Shown piece after piece: positions 1 through 9,308 of a stretch of 64,000 nucleotides of DNA. Each line of letters begins with the position of its first letter. The first letter of the stretch is position 1. The notes below the pieces were generated by a model. It was given only the letters and a program-made list of their open reading frames with translations. It was not told the origin of the DNA and made no database searches. Position numbers and translations under genes: made by a program. Source of the stretch: Tautonia plasticadhaerens (lineage in GTDB: Bacteria > Planctomycetota > Planctomycetia > Isosphaerales > Isosphaeraceae); contig NZ_CP036426.1 in assembly GCF_007752535.1 (NCBI RefSeq), positions 124,001-188,000 on the forward strand, written 5' to 3'.

Positions 1-2376
1 GTCGATCGTGCCGGTGAACGCGCTGTTCTCCTCTGTGTAGTCGGGGGAGACCGGCGTCTCCCGGTCGACGCCGACGTTCGCCGTCTCGTCGGCCGACCAG
101 ATCGCGAACTGGGTCTTCTCGACCCGGCCCGAGCCGACGGGCTTGCCGTCGATGGACAGGGTGACCTTCCCGCCGCCGCCGAGCTTCGGCTCGCCGTCGT
201 AGTCGAAGGCCATCGTGACGGTCGCCTCCCCCTCGGGGAGGGGGGAGTCGGCGGTCACCGAGTAGTGCTCCAAGCCCAGGAAGTTGTAGTGGTAGGTCGG
301 CCTGCCGTCCTTGACGTAGAAGCTCCAGCCGCCGAACCGGCCGGCCTGGCTGACGAGCACCCCGCCGGCCGACTCGCCCCCGGACTTGATCCGGGCCTCG
401 ATCTCGAACGACGTGTTCTTCGTGTTGATGAAGCCGTTCTCCGGCATGAACCCCATCCCCGGGTACAGGTCCAAAGTCTTCCTCCCCGCCATGATGTCGG
501 GGCGCCCGGCGATCAGCGGGTTGGTGCGCTCGACCCGGCGGTCGTCGATCGGCAGCACGTGATACGTGACGGCCTCGGCCAGGAAGAGGGACTGCAGCTC
601 CTTGAGCTTCTCCGGCTGCTCGGCCGCCAGGTCCTTCGCCATGCTGAAGTCCTCGGCCACGTGGTACAGCTCCCACGTGTCCGCGGTCAGGGCGTTCTCC
701 ACCTTGCCCCAGGGCGCCACGTGGACGGTGCCGGCGAACCAGCCGTCGGCGTAAATGCCGCGGTTGCCGAAGATCTCGAAGTACTGCACCCGGTGCCGGT
801 CTGCGGCGGCCGCGTCGTCGAAGGTGTAGGCCAGGCTCACGCCCTCCATGGGGCGCTGGCCGATCCCGTTGACGTCCCTCGGCTGGGGCAGGCCCGCCAG
901 CTCCAGGACCGTCGGGGCGATGTCGTTGACGTGGTGCCACTGCTCGCGCAGCTCGCCCTTCGCCTTGATCCGCTCCGGCCAGTGGACCACCATCCCCTGC
1001 CGGGTCCCGCCGTAGTTCGAGGCGATCTGCTTGGTCCAGGTGAACGGCGCGTCGAAGCAGACGGCCCAGCCGGCCGACATGTGCGGGTAGGTGCTCGGGC
1101 CGCCCCACTCGTCGGCCTTCTCCAGCATCTCGGAGACTTGCTCCTGCACGCCGTTGAAGTAGGTCATCTCGTTGAACATGCCGTTGAAGCCGCCCTCGGC
1201 GCTCGTCCCGTTGTCGCCGGCGATGTAGAAGACGAGCGTGTTGTCCAGCTCGCCCATCGCCTCGATCGCCCCGATCAGCCGGCCGATCTCCGCATCGACC
1301 ATGTCCACGTAGGCGGCGAACACCTCGGCCTGCCGGGCGAAGAGTTGCTTCTCGTCGGCCGAGAGGTCGGCCCAGTCCTTGATGTCCTTCGGCTTGGGCG
1401 CCAGCTCCGTGTCCTTCGGGATGACGCCCCGCTCCTTCTGGCCGGCGAAGATCCGCCCCCGGATGACGTCCCAGCCCTCGTCGAACTTGCCCTTGTATTT
1501 CTCGATGTACGACGTCGGCACGTGGTGCGGCGCGTGGACCGCTCCCGGGGCGAAGTAGGCGAAGTAGGGCCGCTCGGGGGTGAGCGACTGCTGGGCCTGG
1601 ATCCAGCGGATGGCCCGGGTGGTCATGTCTTCGAGGAAGTGGTAGTCCGGGTCGCCCTTGCCCGGGTCGGCGACCGGGGTGACGCCGTCGTAGATCGCCG
1701 GCGACCACTGGTTCGTCTCGCCGCCGAGGAAGCCGTAGAAGGTGTCGAACCCGCTGAGCGTCGGCCATCGGGTCAGGGGGCCCGAGACGCTGATCTCCCA
1801 GGCGGCGACCTCGTGACACTTGCCGAACTGCGCGGTGCTGTAGCCGTTCAACCGCAGGATCTCCGGCAGCGCGGCGCAGGTGTTGGGGATCATGCCCGTG
1901 TTGCCGGGGAAGGCGGTCGCCGTCTCGGTGATCGAGCCCATGTTGACCGAGTGGTGGTTGCGGCCGGTGAGCAGGGCCGCCCGGGTCGGCGAGCACAGCG
2001 CGGTGGAGTGGAAGTGGTTGAATTTCAGGCCGCCGGCGGCGAGGCGGTCGAAGGTCGGGGTCGGGATGACGCCGCCGAAGGCGGAGGTCCCGCCGAAGCC
2101 GAGGTCGTCCACCAGGACGACCAGCACGTTCGGCGCGCCGGCCGGCGCCTGCACCTGGAACACCGGCGGCTTCTCGGCGTCCCGGGCGTCGAGCGTGGTG
2201 ATCGGCGCCCGGTACGGCGCCTTCAGGGGGAGCGCCGTGCGGTCCAATCCCGCCGTCTCCCGGCTCGCGTCCTGGGCCCGGGCGGGGGCGCCGGCCGGCC
2301 CGCCGGCCGGGGCCAGACAGCCGACGGCCACGACGGCGGCGATCAGGAGGGACGGGTTCGGGGTTCGTGCGCGCAT
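1..2376 (-). CDS. arylsulfatase, 3' end cut by the window
   Basis: This is a secreted type I sulfatase that would hydrolyse sulfate esters in the periplasm or outside the cell. The 792 visible codons begin at an ATG at 2376, preceded by a GGAG-type ribosome site, and an N-terminal signal peptide follows (basic MRAR, then a hydrophobic stretch to about residue 34). The signature CSPTR is at residues 128-132; Cys128 is the residue expected to become formylglycine. The metal-binding pair Asp90-Asp91 (VLVDDLG) and GKCH (Lys186, His188) are also present, as is the GDNGTS motif. The catalytic domain is followed by a beta-rich C-terminal region, as in the long PAS-type arylsulfatases. The reading frame is still open at base 1, so the C-terminus is missing. 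The gene is divergent from the NRAMP-like gene. Substrate cannot be told; planctomycetes carry many sulfatases for algal polysaccharides. Confidence 0.95.
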   Translation of the reverse strand, partial: MRARTPNPSLLIAAVVAVGCLAPAGGPAGAPARAQDASRETAGLDRTALPLKAPYRAPITTLDARDAEKPPVFQVQAPAGAPNVLVVLVDDLGFGGTSAFGGVIPTPTFDRLAAGGLKFNHFHSTALCSPTRAALLTGRNHHSVNMGSITETATAFPGNTGMIPNTCAALPEILRLNGYSTAQFGKCHEVAAWEISVSGPLTRWPTLSGFDTFYGFLGGETNQWSPAIYDGVTPVADPGKGDPDYHFLEDMTTRAIRWIQAQQSLTPERPYFAYFAPGAVHAPHHVPTSYIEKYKGKFDEGWDVIRGRIFAGQKERGVIPKDTELAPKPKDIKDWADLSADEKQLFARQAEVFAAYVDMVDAEIGRLIGAIEAMGELDNTLVFYIAGDNGTSAEGGFNGMFNEMTYFNGVQEQVSEMLEKADEWGGPSTYPHMSAGWAVCFDAPFTWTKQIASNYGGTRQGMVVHWPERIKAKGELREQWHHVNDIAPTVLELAGLPQPRDVNGIGQRPMEGVSLAYTFDDAAAADRHRVQYFEIFGNRGIYADGWFAGTVHVAPWGKVENALTADTWELYHVAEDFSMAKDLAAEQPEKLKELQSLFLAEAVTYHVLPIDDRRVERTNPLIAGRPDIMAGRKTLDLYPGMGFMPENGFINTKNTSFEIEARIKSGGESAGGVLVSQAGRFGGWSFYVKDGRPTYHYNFLGLEHYSVTADSPLPEGEATVTMAFDYDGEPKLGGGGKVTLSIDGKPVGSGRVEKTQFAIWSADETANVGVDRETPVSPDYTEENSAFTGTID

Positions 2377-2829
2377 GGTGCGGGTCTCCGGGGAGGTGAT
2401 GGGGGACGGGGCATCGGGCCGAGCTGTCGACATCAATGCGTCGTCCGCGGACACCGCCGTCGATCGAGGTCGGAAATCCGAGGAAATTCCCCCCGCCCGG
2501 GGCCGGCCCCGCGGCCGGCCCGGCCGGGATCGACCTGCCGCCCCCCGCCCCCCGCCGCCGGCCCCGCCCCGGGCCCGCCTCCCGGGATCGGACACCCACG
2601 GCCCCGGGGCCGCCGGGACCGCTTCGGGCCCCGGAAGCCCACGCGGCTGCGAGTCGCCGGCCCGCGTCCCGGCCATCGGCCCCGGGCCGACCGCCAGGCC
2701 ATCGACGGCCGCCGGGCGCCGGGGTATAAGTCGGTGACGGGACGGGGCCTCGGCCGGGCGAGATCGGGGCGGGGCCGGGGCGGATGCATCGGGGGCGATC
2801 GAAGGTCGAAGGGCCGGAGCGGAGGGGGG
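2377..2829. other. divergent intergenic region, sulfatase / NRAMP-like gene
   Basis: This is a 453-bp region between two divergently transcribed genes, so both promoters should lie here. It is extremely GC-rich. A TATAAG hexamer at 2725-2730 is the only clear AT-rich -10-like box on the plus strand, with a poor -35 match (ATCGAC at 2701-2706). Short open frames here have no recognisable protein features. Nothing else is evident. Confidence 0.4.
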
Positions 2830-4251
2830 ATGGCGATCCCGTCGAGGGTCAAGGGGGTGCTGGGCTCGCTCGGGCCGGGGCTGATCATCGCCTCGGTCTG
2901 CCTGGGGCCGGGCAGCGTGACGACGGCCTCGAAGATCGGGGCCGAATACGGGTACATGCTCATCTGGGTGGTCGTGCTCGCCTCGGCGGCCATGATGATG
3001 TACACCGCGATGGGGGCCCGCTTCGGCGCCGTGCAGGAGCGGTCGTTCCTGCAGGCGGTGGCCGACCGCTACGGCCGGTGGTTCGCCGCGCTGATCGGCC
3101 TGGCGGCGTTCCTGATGTCGGCGAGCTTCCAGTTCGGCAACAACCTGGGGGTGACCACCGCCACGGCGTCGGTGACCGACAACTGGGCCTCCCGGGCCCT
3201 CTCGGGGGCGATCGGCCGGCCGGTCGCCGAGGAGCAGATCTGGCCGTTCGTCTTCACCGGCCTGGCGCTGCTGATGGTGCTCTTCGCCTCGAACCTGTAC
3301 CGGGTGATCGAGCGGGTGATGACCGTGCTGGTGCTGGTGATGATCGGCGCCTTCTTCACGAACCTCGTGTTCGCCCGGCCGGACCTCTCCCAGGCCGCCG
3401 AGGGGCTGATCCCCCGGATCCCCGGCGGGGGCCGGGGGACGACGGTGATCGCGGCGATGGTGGGCACGACGTTCGTGATGCACGCCTGCCTCTACCAGTC
3501 GTACCTGGTGCAGTCCAAGGGCTGGCGGCTGGCGGACGTCCGCAAGGGGCTGGTCGACTCGATCGTCGGCATCGCCATCCTGGCGACGATCAGCGTGCTG
3601 ATCATGCTCACCTCGGCCGCGGCGTTGCGCCCCCGGGGGATCGAGATCGCCGACGCCTCGGAGATGGCGTTGCAGTTGCAGTCGGCCTTCGGCCCGGCGG
3701 CGAAATTCATCTTCTGCCTGGGGTTCTGGGCGGCCGCCTTCTCGTCGATCCCGGTCAACGCGATCGTCGGCGGCGGCCTGCTGGCCGACGGCCTCGGCCT
3801 GGGGCACCGGATGGACCAGAAGTGGCCCAAGGCGATCACCGTGGCGATCATGCTCATCGGCATGGTCATCGCCACGATGCCGCAGGAGAACCGGGCCAAC
3901 GCCCTGATCGTGGCCCAGGCGGCCACGATGCTCGCCATGCCGGCGGTGGGCCTGGGGATGTTCCTGATCCTCAACGATCGCCGGGTGATGGGCCGGTTCG
4001 TCAACTCCTGGCGGCAGAACGTCCTCGCCGGGTTCGGCCTGGTGCTGGTGCTCGTCCTCTCGGTGGCGACCTACGGCAAGCTGATCGACCAGGTCGGCAT
4101 GGCCCGGGACCGATGGCGGGCCCCGGACCCGTCCCCGGCCGCCTCGGCTCCGGTCGCCGATCCGGGAGGGGGGGGGCGTCGGAATCCTGACGGCCCCGCG
4201 CCCGGCCCGATTCCGGCTCGCCGGACCCCGCCCGCCGCCGGATCGGCCTAG
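2830..4251 (+). CDS. divergent NRAMP-family membrane transporter
   Basis: This is a 473-aa polytopic inner-membrane protein related to the NRAMP metal-ion transporters, with about eleven membrane segments. It starts at ATG 2830 behind a GAGCGGAGG ribosome site; the longer upstream open frame is not protein-like. The first helix reads GPGLIIASVCLGPGSVTT, where canonical NRAMPs have DPGN: the metal-binding Asp and Asn are replaced by Gly and Ser. The sixth-helix motif, normally MPH, is FVMHACLYQSYLVQ, so the ligand Met is replaced by Val while the His is kept. The fold is therefore recognisable but the canonical manganese/iron site is largely gone, and the substrate is unknown. It could be a magnesium-type or other NRAMP-like carrier. 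It is divergent from the sulfatase gene and followed by a lipoprotein gene 149 bp downstream. Confidence 0.85.
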   Translation: MAIPSRVKGVLGSLGPGLIIASVCLGPGSVTTASKIGAEYGYMLIWVVVLASAAMMMYTAMGARFGAVQERSFLQAVADRYGRWFAALIGLAAFLMSASFQFGNNLGVTTATASVTDNWASRALSGAIGRPVAEEQIWPFVFTGLALLMVLFASNLYRVIERVMTVLVLVMIGAFFTNLVFARPDLSQAAEGLIPRIPGGGRGTTVIAAMVGTTFVMHACLYQSYLVQSKGWRLADVRKGLVDSIVGIAILATISVLIMLTSAAALRPRGIEIADASEMALQLQSAFGPAAKFIFCLGFWAAAFSSIPVNAIVGGGLLADGLGLGHRMDQKWPKAITVAIMLIGMVIATMPQENRANALIVAQAATMLAMPAVGLGMFLILNDRRVMGRFVNSWRQNVLAGFGLVLVLVLSVATYGKLIDQVGMARDRWRAPDPSPAASAPVADPGGGGRRNPDGPAPGPIPARRTPPAAGSA

Positions 4252-4400
4252 GCGCGGGGGGCGTTCCGTGGCACCATCCCGGGCGAATCCTCTCGAGACG
4301 CGGCGGCGTTCGACCGCCGGGGGCTCCTTCGAGTATCCGAAGGTCCGCAATTCACGCCCGGCCCGAGCGCTCGAATCGGGCCGGTCGGGGACAAATCGCC

Positions 4401-4688
4401 ATGGAACGGAGTCCGGTCCGATTCGGCCCGGCGATCTTCGCCTGCCCGCTGATGCTGGTGGCGGCGATCGCACCGGGCTGCAACGCCCTCGGCCGGGGCA
4501 AGGATGCCCAGTCCGGCCAGCCCGCCTTCTACGACGAGTTCTTCGGCGAGGAGTCCGAGGCCGAGCCCGTCTCGGCGACCGAGGACGAGGACGCCGCCCG
4601 CCTCCGCTTCTTCAAGAGCAACCGGCTCCCCGGCGGCCTCAGCGCCGAGGCGAGGGAGATCGAGCGCGGGTCGTTCAACATCCAGTGA
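4401..4688 (+). CDS. small predicted lipoprotein
   Basis: This is a 95-aa protein with an N-terminal signal peptide ending in a lipobox-like IAPGC around Cys27, so it is likely lipidated and membrane-anchored. The rest is short, acidic and without a recognised domain (EEFFGEESEAEPVSATEDEDAA-like composition, then a basic RLRFFKSNRLPGG segment). Codon use matches its neighbours. It ends 50 bp before the YraN-like gene and may share a transcript with it. Function is unknown. Confidence 0.7.
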   Translation: MERSPVRFGPAIFACPLMLVAAIAPGCNALGRGKDAQSGQPAFYDEFFGEESEAEPVSATEDEDAARLRFFKSNRLPGGLSAEAREIERGSFNIQ

Positions 4689-4738
4689 CCCGGTCGCCCG
4701 GCCGGCCCGGCCGGGCGACCGCCCGGGGGCGTCCCCTC

Positions 4739-5212
4739 ATGTTCGGCCCCGGCTTCCGCGTGAGATTCCGGCTCCCGTTCGGGCTCGGCCGCCGATCGGC
4801 CCGGGGGCCGATCCCGATCCCCTGGAACCGCTGGTTCGGGGATCGGGGGGAGCGGGAGGCGGCGCGTTGCCTGCGCCGCAAGGGGATGCGCGTCCTCCTG
4901 CGGGGCTACCGGACGACCCGGGGGGAGGTCGACCTGATCGCCCGGGACGGCGGCACCCTGGTGTTCGTCGAGGTGAAGACCCGGAGGAGGGGGGAGCCGG
5001 CCGAGGCGGTCACGCCGGAGAAGCAGCGGCGGATCACCCTGACGGCCCTGCACTTCCTCAAGCGATACGGGCTGCTGGAGGGCCCCCGGCCGGTCCCCTG
5101 CCGGTTCGACGTGGTCGCCGTCACCTGGCCCGAGGGCCGGGGCCGCCCGGCCGTCGAGCACCTGCCGGACGCCTTCGAGGCGGTCGGCCCCCGGGGCCAG
5201 TTCTTCCGGTGA
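4739..5212 (+). CDS. YraN/UPF0102-family nuclease-like protein
   Basis: This is a 157-aa member of the UPF0102 (YraN) family, which has a restriction-endonuclease-like fold and probably acts on DNA or RNA ends in repair or processing; the exact role in this family is not settled. The family core is clear: GDRGEREAARCLRRKG near residues 34-49, then GEVDLIARD with Glu63 and Asp65, and FVEVKTR with Glu78 and Lys80, which make up the E-D-E-K active site. The ATG at 4739 gives about 30 residues before the family core, slightly longer than usual. The C-terminal part contains the typical RFDVVAV strand. Confidence 0.9.
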   Translation: MFGPGFRVRFRLPFGLGRRSARGPIPIPWNRWFGDRGEREAARCLRRKGMRVLLRGYRTTRGEVDLIARDGGTLVFVEVKTRRRGEPAEAVTPEKQRRITLTALHFLKRYGLLEGPRPVPCRFDVVAVTWPEGRGRPAVEHLPDAFEAVGPRGQFFR

Positions 5213-5370
5213 GCCCGGCCGGTCGGCTGGCCCGGGGTCCCCGGCCCCCGTACAATCGGGCCCGATCGGCCGCCCCCGGAGGAGGTCCGGGGCGGCCGGG
5301 CGATCGAGGCCGTCCGAGGGACGGCCCCGAATCGGACCGAACCGAACCGAACCACCGGGAGCAACCGACG

Positions 5371-5817
5371 ATGCGCACCTCGATGTCCCGCCCCGCCTTC
5401 GCCGCCATCGCCGCGGCCGCCGTGACCGCCGCCGCCCTGACCCTGGCCGGCCGCACCGACGCCGAGCCCGCCCACGCCGCCGCCGCGCCGCTGGCCCACA
5501 TGGTCTTCTTCACCCTGGCCAACCGCTCGGAGGAGAACGCCAGGAAGCTGGCCGACGCCTGCCAGACCTACCTGACCGGCCACGAGGGGACGCTCTACTT
5601 CTCCGTCGGCACCCGGGCCGAGGAGTTCGACCGCGAGGTCAACGTCACCGACTTCGACGTCGCCCTGCACGTCGTCTTCGACGGCAAGGCCGCCCACGAC
5701 ACCTACCAGGAGCACCCCCGGCACCTGGAGTTCATCGAGAAGAACAAGGACCTCTGGTCCGGCGTCCGCGTCTTCGACTCCTACCTCGTCGCGTCCCCCG
5801 GCGGCGAGGGGAACTGA
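5371..5817 (+). CDS. secreted Dabb (stress-responsive A/B barrel) domain protein
   Basis: This is a 148-aa protein with a signal peptide (hydrophobic residues about 8-28, Ala-rich) followed by one Dabb domain, residues about 43-140. The domain has the typical start AHMVFFTLANRSEENARKL and the His-rich strand HVVFDGKAAHDTYQEHPRH. Dabb domains form ferredoxin-like alpha+beta barrels that usually dimerise; in most bacteria the function is unknown. The start is ATG 5371, preceded by GGGAGCAACCG. The signal peptide implies an extracytoplasmic role, unlike the commoner cytoplasmic Dabb proteins. Confidence 0.85.
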   Translation: MRTSMSRPAFAAIAAAAVTAAALTLAGRTDAEPAHAAAAPLAHMVFFTLANRSEENARKLADACQTYLTGHEGTLYFSVGTRAEEFDREVNVTDFDVALHVVFDGKAAHDTYQEHPRHLEFIEKNKDLWSGVRVFDSYLVASPGGEGN

Positions 5818-6017
5818 GCCCCGGGGGCCGGGCTCCCCGCCCGCCCGGCCCCGGCGGGCCCGCCCGTCGGGGCCGCCCGGGCCCCACCGGGTCGTCCGGC
5901 GCTTGCCCGGCCCCACCCCGCCCGCGTCGAGCGGTCCCTCGTCGTCGCCCCCCCACGTCCCATCCCCGTCCGGCCCCGACGGCTCGGCCGGCCCCGTCCC
6001 CGCCCCCGAGGTGCCAG

Positions 6018-8651
6018 GTGTCGCGTAACGCTCGATCGCTCGCCGTTCTTTTCGCCCTTTACGCTTCGGCTATGCCTTCGGTAGCCCAGGAGTCCCCGCC
6101 CCGAGTGGGGCCAGGGGACGAGGGCGTCGTGGTCTCGACCAGGCAGCTGATCCGGCCGGCGGGGCGGTCGGTCGAGTTCGGGGGCCGGCCGGTCGACCTG
6201 GTCGCGTCGGGGGACGGGACTCGCGTTTATGTGAAGGACAACCGGGGCGTGGTGGTCCTCGACGCCGACTCCTGGGAGGTCCTCCAGGAATTGCCCTTCC
6301 CCGAGGGGGGCGGTTCGATGCACGGCATCGCCCTCTCGGCCGACGGCCGACGCCTGTATGCGACGACGGCCCAGGAGCACCTCTACGAGGCGAACGTCGG
6401 CGACGAGGGGCTGCTCTCCTGGTCCCGCACCATCCCCCTGCCCGGCCCGGGCGGCGAGGGACCGTCCCACTCCTGCGGCATCGCGCTCTCGGCCGACGGC
6501 ACGACGGCCTTCGTCGCCCTGTCCCGGAACAACTCGATCGGCGAGGTCGACCTGGCCCGGGGGGCGGTCGTCCGGGAGATCCCGGTCGGCGTCGCGCCGT
6601 TCGACGTGGCAATCGGCGAGGGAGGCGCCTCACTCTATGTCTCCAACTGGGGGGGCCGTCGGCCCGTCGAGGGGGAGCAGACCGCCCCCTCCTCCGGCAC
6701 CCCGGTGCTGGTCGACGACCGGGGAGTGGCCCGGAGCGGCACCGTCGGTAAGGTGGATTTCGGCCGGGGGGCGATGGTCGCCGAGGTCGCCACCGGCCTG
6801 CACCCGAGCGACCTGGTCCTCGACGCCGACGCCGGCCGGCTCTACGTCGCCAACGCCAACTCCGACACCGTCACCATCCTCGACGTCTCCGGCGGCGGCT
6901 TCGAGGAACGGGCGTCGATCCTCGTCCGCCCCGACCCGGATCTCCCCTTCGGCAGCGCCTCGAACGCCCTGGCCCTCTCGGCCGACGGCGGGACGCTCTA
7001 CGTCGCCAACGGTGGCAACAACGCCGTGGCCGTCGTCTCGCTGGGCGAGGACCGCGCCGACGGCCATATCCTCGGCTTCATCCCCGCCGCCTGGTACCCC
7101 GGGGGCCTGGCGATCGGGCCCGACGGGGCGCTGCTCGTCAGCAACGTCAAGGGCCTCGGCTCCCGGGCCGAGCCCGAGGACCCGGCCGAGGGCCGATCGG
7201 TCTACGCCTACCTCGGCACCGTCCAGCGGGTCGAGCCGCCCGACGCCGGGACGCTGGCCCGGTTCACCGAGCAGGTCGTCGCCGACGCCCGGGTGCCCCA
7301 GGCCCTGCTGTCCTGGGAGCGCCAGGAGGCCCGGTCGGGGGCCCCTCCCCGCCCGGTGCCCGAGCGGCTGGGGGAGCCCTCGGTGTTCGAGCACGTCGTC
7401 TACGTCATCAAGGAGAATCGCACGTATGACCAGGTCTTCGGCGACATGCCCCAGGGGGACGGCGACCCCTCGCTCTGCATCTTCGGCCGGGAGGTGACCC
7501 CGAACCATCACAAGCTCGCCGAGGAGTTCGTCCTGCTGGACAACTTCTATTGCAACGGCGTCCTCTCGGCCGACGGCCATTCCTGGACCACCGAGGGGAA
7601 CGTCACCGACCACCTGGAGAAGTCCTTCGGCGGCTTCACCCGCAGCTACACCTTCGGCGACGACCCGCTGACCTACTCCTCCACCGGCTTCATCTGGGAC
7701 AACGTCCTGCTCCACGGCCTCTCGTTCCGCAACTACGGCGAGATGGACTACGCCGAGCCCGTCCCCGACGACCTCACCTTCACCCAGATTTATGAAGACT
7801 TCCTCAACGATAGGAATGAGGTCGCCTTCACCCAGAACATCGGCATCGAGCCCCTCCGCCGCTATTCCAGCCCCTCCTTCCCCGGCTGGAACATGAAGAT
7901 CCCCGACGTCCTCCGCGCCGACCGCTTCCTCGACGAGCTGGCCGGGTTCGAGGAGACCGGCGACCTGCCCGGCTTCTCGATGATCTTCCTCCCCCAGGAC
8001 CACGGCTCCGGCACCTCCCCCGGCATGCCCACGCCCAGCGCCCACATGGCCGACAACGACCTGGCCGTCGGCCGGATCGTCGAGGGCCTGAGCAAGAGCC
8101 GGTTCTGGCCGAAGACCTGCGTCTTCGTCATCGAGGACGACCCCCAGAATGGCTTCGACCACGTCGACGGCCACCGCTCGATCTGCCTGGTCGCCTCCCC
8201 CTACACGAAGCGGGGGGAGGTGATCAGCGAGTTCTACAATCAGACCTCGGTCCTGCACACGATGGAGCGCATCCTCGGCCTGCCGCCGATGAACCAGATG
8301 GATGCCATGTCCCCGCTGATGTCGGCCTGCTTCGCCGACGAGCCGGACCTCACCCCCTACGAGGCCCTCCCCGCCAACATCCCGCTCGACGAGCTGAACA
8401 AGCCCGTCGCCGAGCTGCCCCCCGGCCAGCGGAAGTGGGCCGAGGCCAGCCTCGAGCAGGACTTCGAGGGCTTCGACCGCGCCGACGAGGACACCCTCAA
8501 CCGCATCCTCTGGCACTTCGCCAAGGGCCCCGACGCCCCCTACCCCGCCCACCTCGCCGGCGCCCACGGCACCGGCCTGGAGGGCCGCCGGCTCGTCATC
8601 GTCGAGGTCGAGGACGACGACGACGAGGAAGAAGAAGACGAGGACGATTGA
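6018..8651 (+). CDS. YncE-like beta-propeller / phosphoesterase fusion protein
   Basis: This is an 877-aa exported two-domain protein. Residues about 1-22 form a signal peptide. Residues about 40-440 are a seven-bladed-type YncE beta-propeller with repeated LSADGxxLYVAN motifs. Residues about 455-780 are a phosphoesterase domain of the acid phosphatase/phospholipase C type (VVYVIKENRTYDQVFGD, then DNFYCNGVLSADGHSW and the VIEDDPQNGFDHVDGHR metal-site block). It ends in a very acidic tail of about 15 Asp/Glu residues. The start is taken as GTG 6018; no better ATG precedes the signal peptide. This architecture is common in planctomycetes. It probably releases phosphate from an unknown ester outside the cytoplasm, with the propeller as a binding module. 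Confidence 0.93.
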   Translation: MSRNARSLAVLFALYASAMPSVAQESPPRVGPGDEGVVVSTRQLIRPAGRSVEFGGRPVDLVASGDGTRVYVKDNRGVVVLDADSWEVLQELPFPEGGGSMHGIALSADGRRLYATTAQEHLYEANVGDEGLLSWSRTIPLPGPGGEGPSHSCGIALSADGTTAFVALSRNNSIGEVDLARGAVVREIPVGVAPFDVAIGEGGASLYVSNWGGRRPVEGEQTAPSSGTPVLVDDRGVARSGTVGKVDFGRGAMVAEVATGLHPSDLVLDADAGRLYVANANSDTVTILDVSGGGFEERASILVRPDPDLPFGSASNALALSADGGTLYVANGGNNAVAVVSLGEDRADGHILGFIPAAWYPGGLAIGPDGALLVSNVKGLGSRAEPEDPAEGRSVYAYLGTVQRVEPPDAGTLARFTEQVVADARVPQALLSWERQEARSGAPPRPVPERLGEPSVFEHVVYVIKENRTYDQVFGDMPQGDGDPSLCIFGREVTPNHHKLAEEFVLLDNFYCNGVLSADGHSWTTEGNVTDHLEKSFGGFTRSYTFGDDPLTYSSTGFIWDNVLLHGLSFRNYGEMDYAEPVPDDLTFTQIYEDFLNDRNEVAFTQNIGIEPLRRYSSPSFPGWNMKIPDVLRADRFLDELAGFEETGDLPGFSMIFLPQDHGSGTSPGMPTPSAHMADNDLAVGRIVEGLSKSRFWPKTCVFVIEDDPQNGFDHVDGHRSICLVASPYTKRGEVISEFYNQTSVLHTMERILGLPPMNQMDAMSPLMSACFADEPDLTPYEALPANIPLDELNKPVAELPPGQRKWAEASLEQDFEGFDRADEDTLNRILWHFAKGPDAPYPAHLAGAHGTGLEGRRLVIVEVEDDDDEEEEDEDD

Positions 8652-8778
8652 CCCGGCCCCGCGACGCTCGACCCCGCCGTCCCCCGGGACGACCGGGGGT
8701 CGGGCGTCCGGGGGAACCGGCGGGTGTCCGGGCCCGTCCAACCCCGAGTCGGCCCCGCGACCAGGGAGGTGACGCCCG

Positions 8779-9240
8779 ATGAAGGCCCCTCGCGTCCGCA
8801 TCCGCACCGTCATGATCGCGATCGCGGTGCTGACCGTCCTCTCCTACGTCGCCGCCCGCCTCTGGGCCTACTACAGCCTGCCCGCGAACACGAGGGACGT
8901 CCTCGCCCGGCTCGACCGGCCCGTCCGGTTCCCCGACCCCGGGCCGATGCCCCTGGCCGAGGCCCTCGAAGCGATCCGGGAGGCGACCCGGGATCCGGGA
9001 GACAACGGCATCCCCCTCTACGTCGACGAGCTCGGGTTGCAGCGGGCCGGCGCGACGCTCTGGACCGAGGTCCGCGTCGACCCGGGGCCGATGCCGGCCG
9101 GCGACTGCCTACGCCGGGTGCTCGGGCCGCTCGGGCTGGACTTCAATGTCTATGTCCGCGACGGAATGCTGGAGGTCACGACGAAGGATGTGGCGAGACG
9201 GGCACGAGAGACGACGCCGGACCAAGTTTTGCGCCCCTGA
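8779..9240 (+). CDS. membrane-anchored STN-like small protein
   Basis: This is a 153-aa protein starting at ATG 8779 behind a good GGGAGGTG ribosome site. Residues 9-30 form a hydrophobic helix (VMIAIAVLTVLSYVAARLWAYY), probably an uncleaved anchor. The rest resembles the STN (secretin/TonB N-terminal short domain) pattern seen in many planctomycete proteins: PMPLAEALEAIREATRD, then PLYVDELGLQ, then CLRRVLGPLGLDFNVYVRDGML. Such domains bind partners in the periplasm. No secretin is nearby, so its partner is unknown. Confidence 0.75.
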   Translation: MKAPRVRIRTVMIAIAVLTVLSYVAARLWAYYSLPANTRDVLARLDRPVRFPDPGPMPLAEALEAIREATRDPGDNGIPLYVDELGLQRAGATLWTEVRVDPGPMPAGDCLRRVLGPLGLDFNVYVRDGMLEVTTKDVARRARETTPDQVLRP

Positions 9241-9308
9241 TCGCCCGACGCTCGCGGTCATCGAACCCGCCGGGCTTCGGCGGTCGTCGCCCCGGGAGAT
9301 CGCTGGTC

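Noticed and set aside
265-2829. Long plus-strand frame opposite the arylsulfatase, running into the NRAMP-like gene
   Set aside because: The sulfatase on the minus strand has all family motifs and a signal peptide. The plus-strand translation before 2830 is featureless, so only the part from ATG 2830 is accepted.
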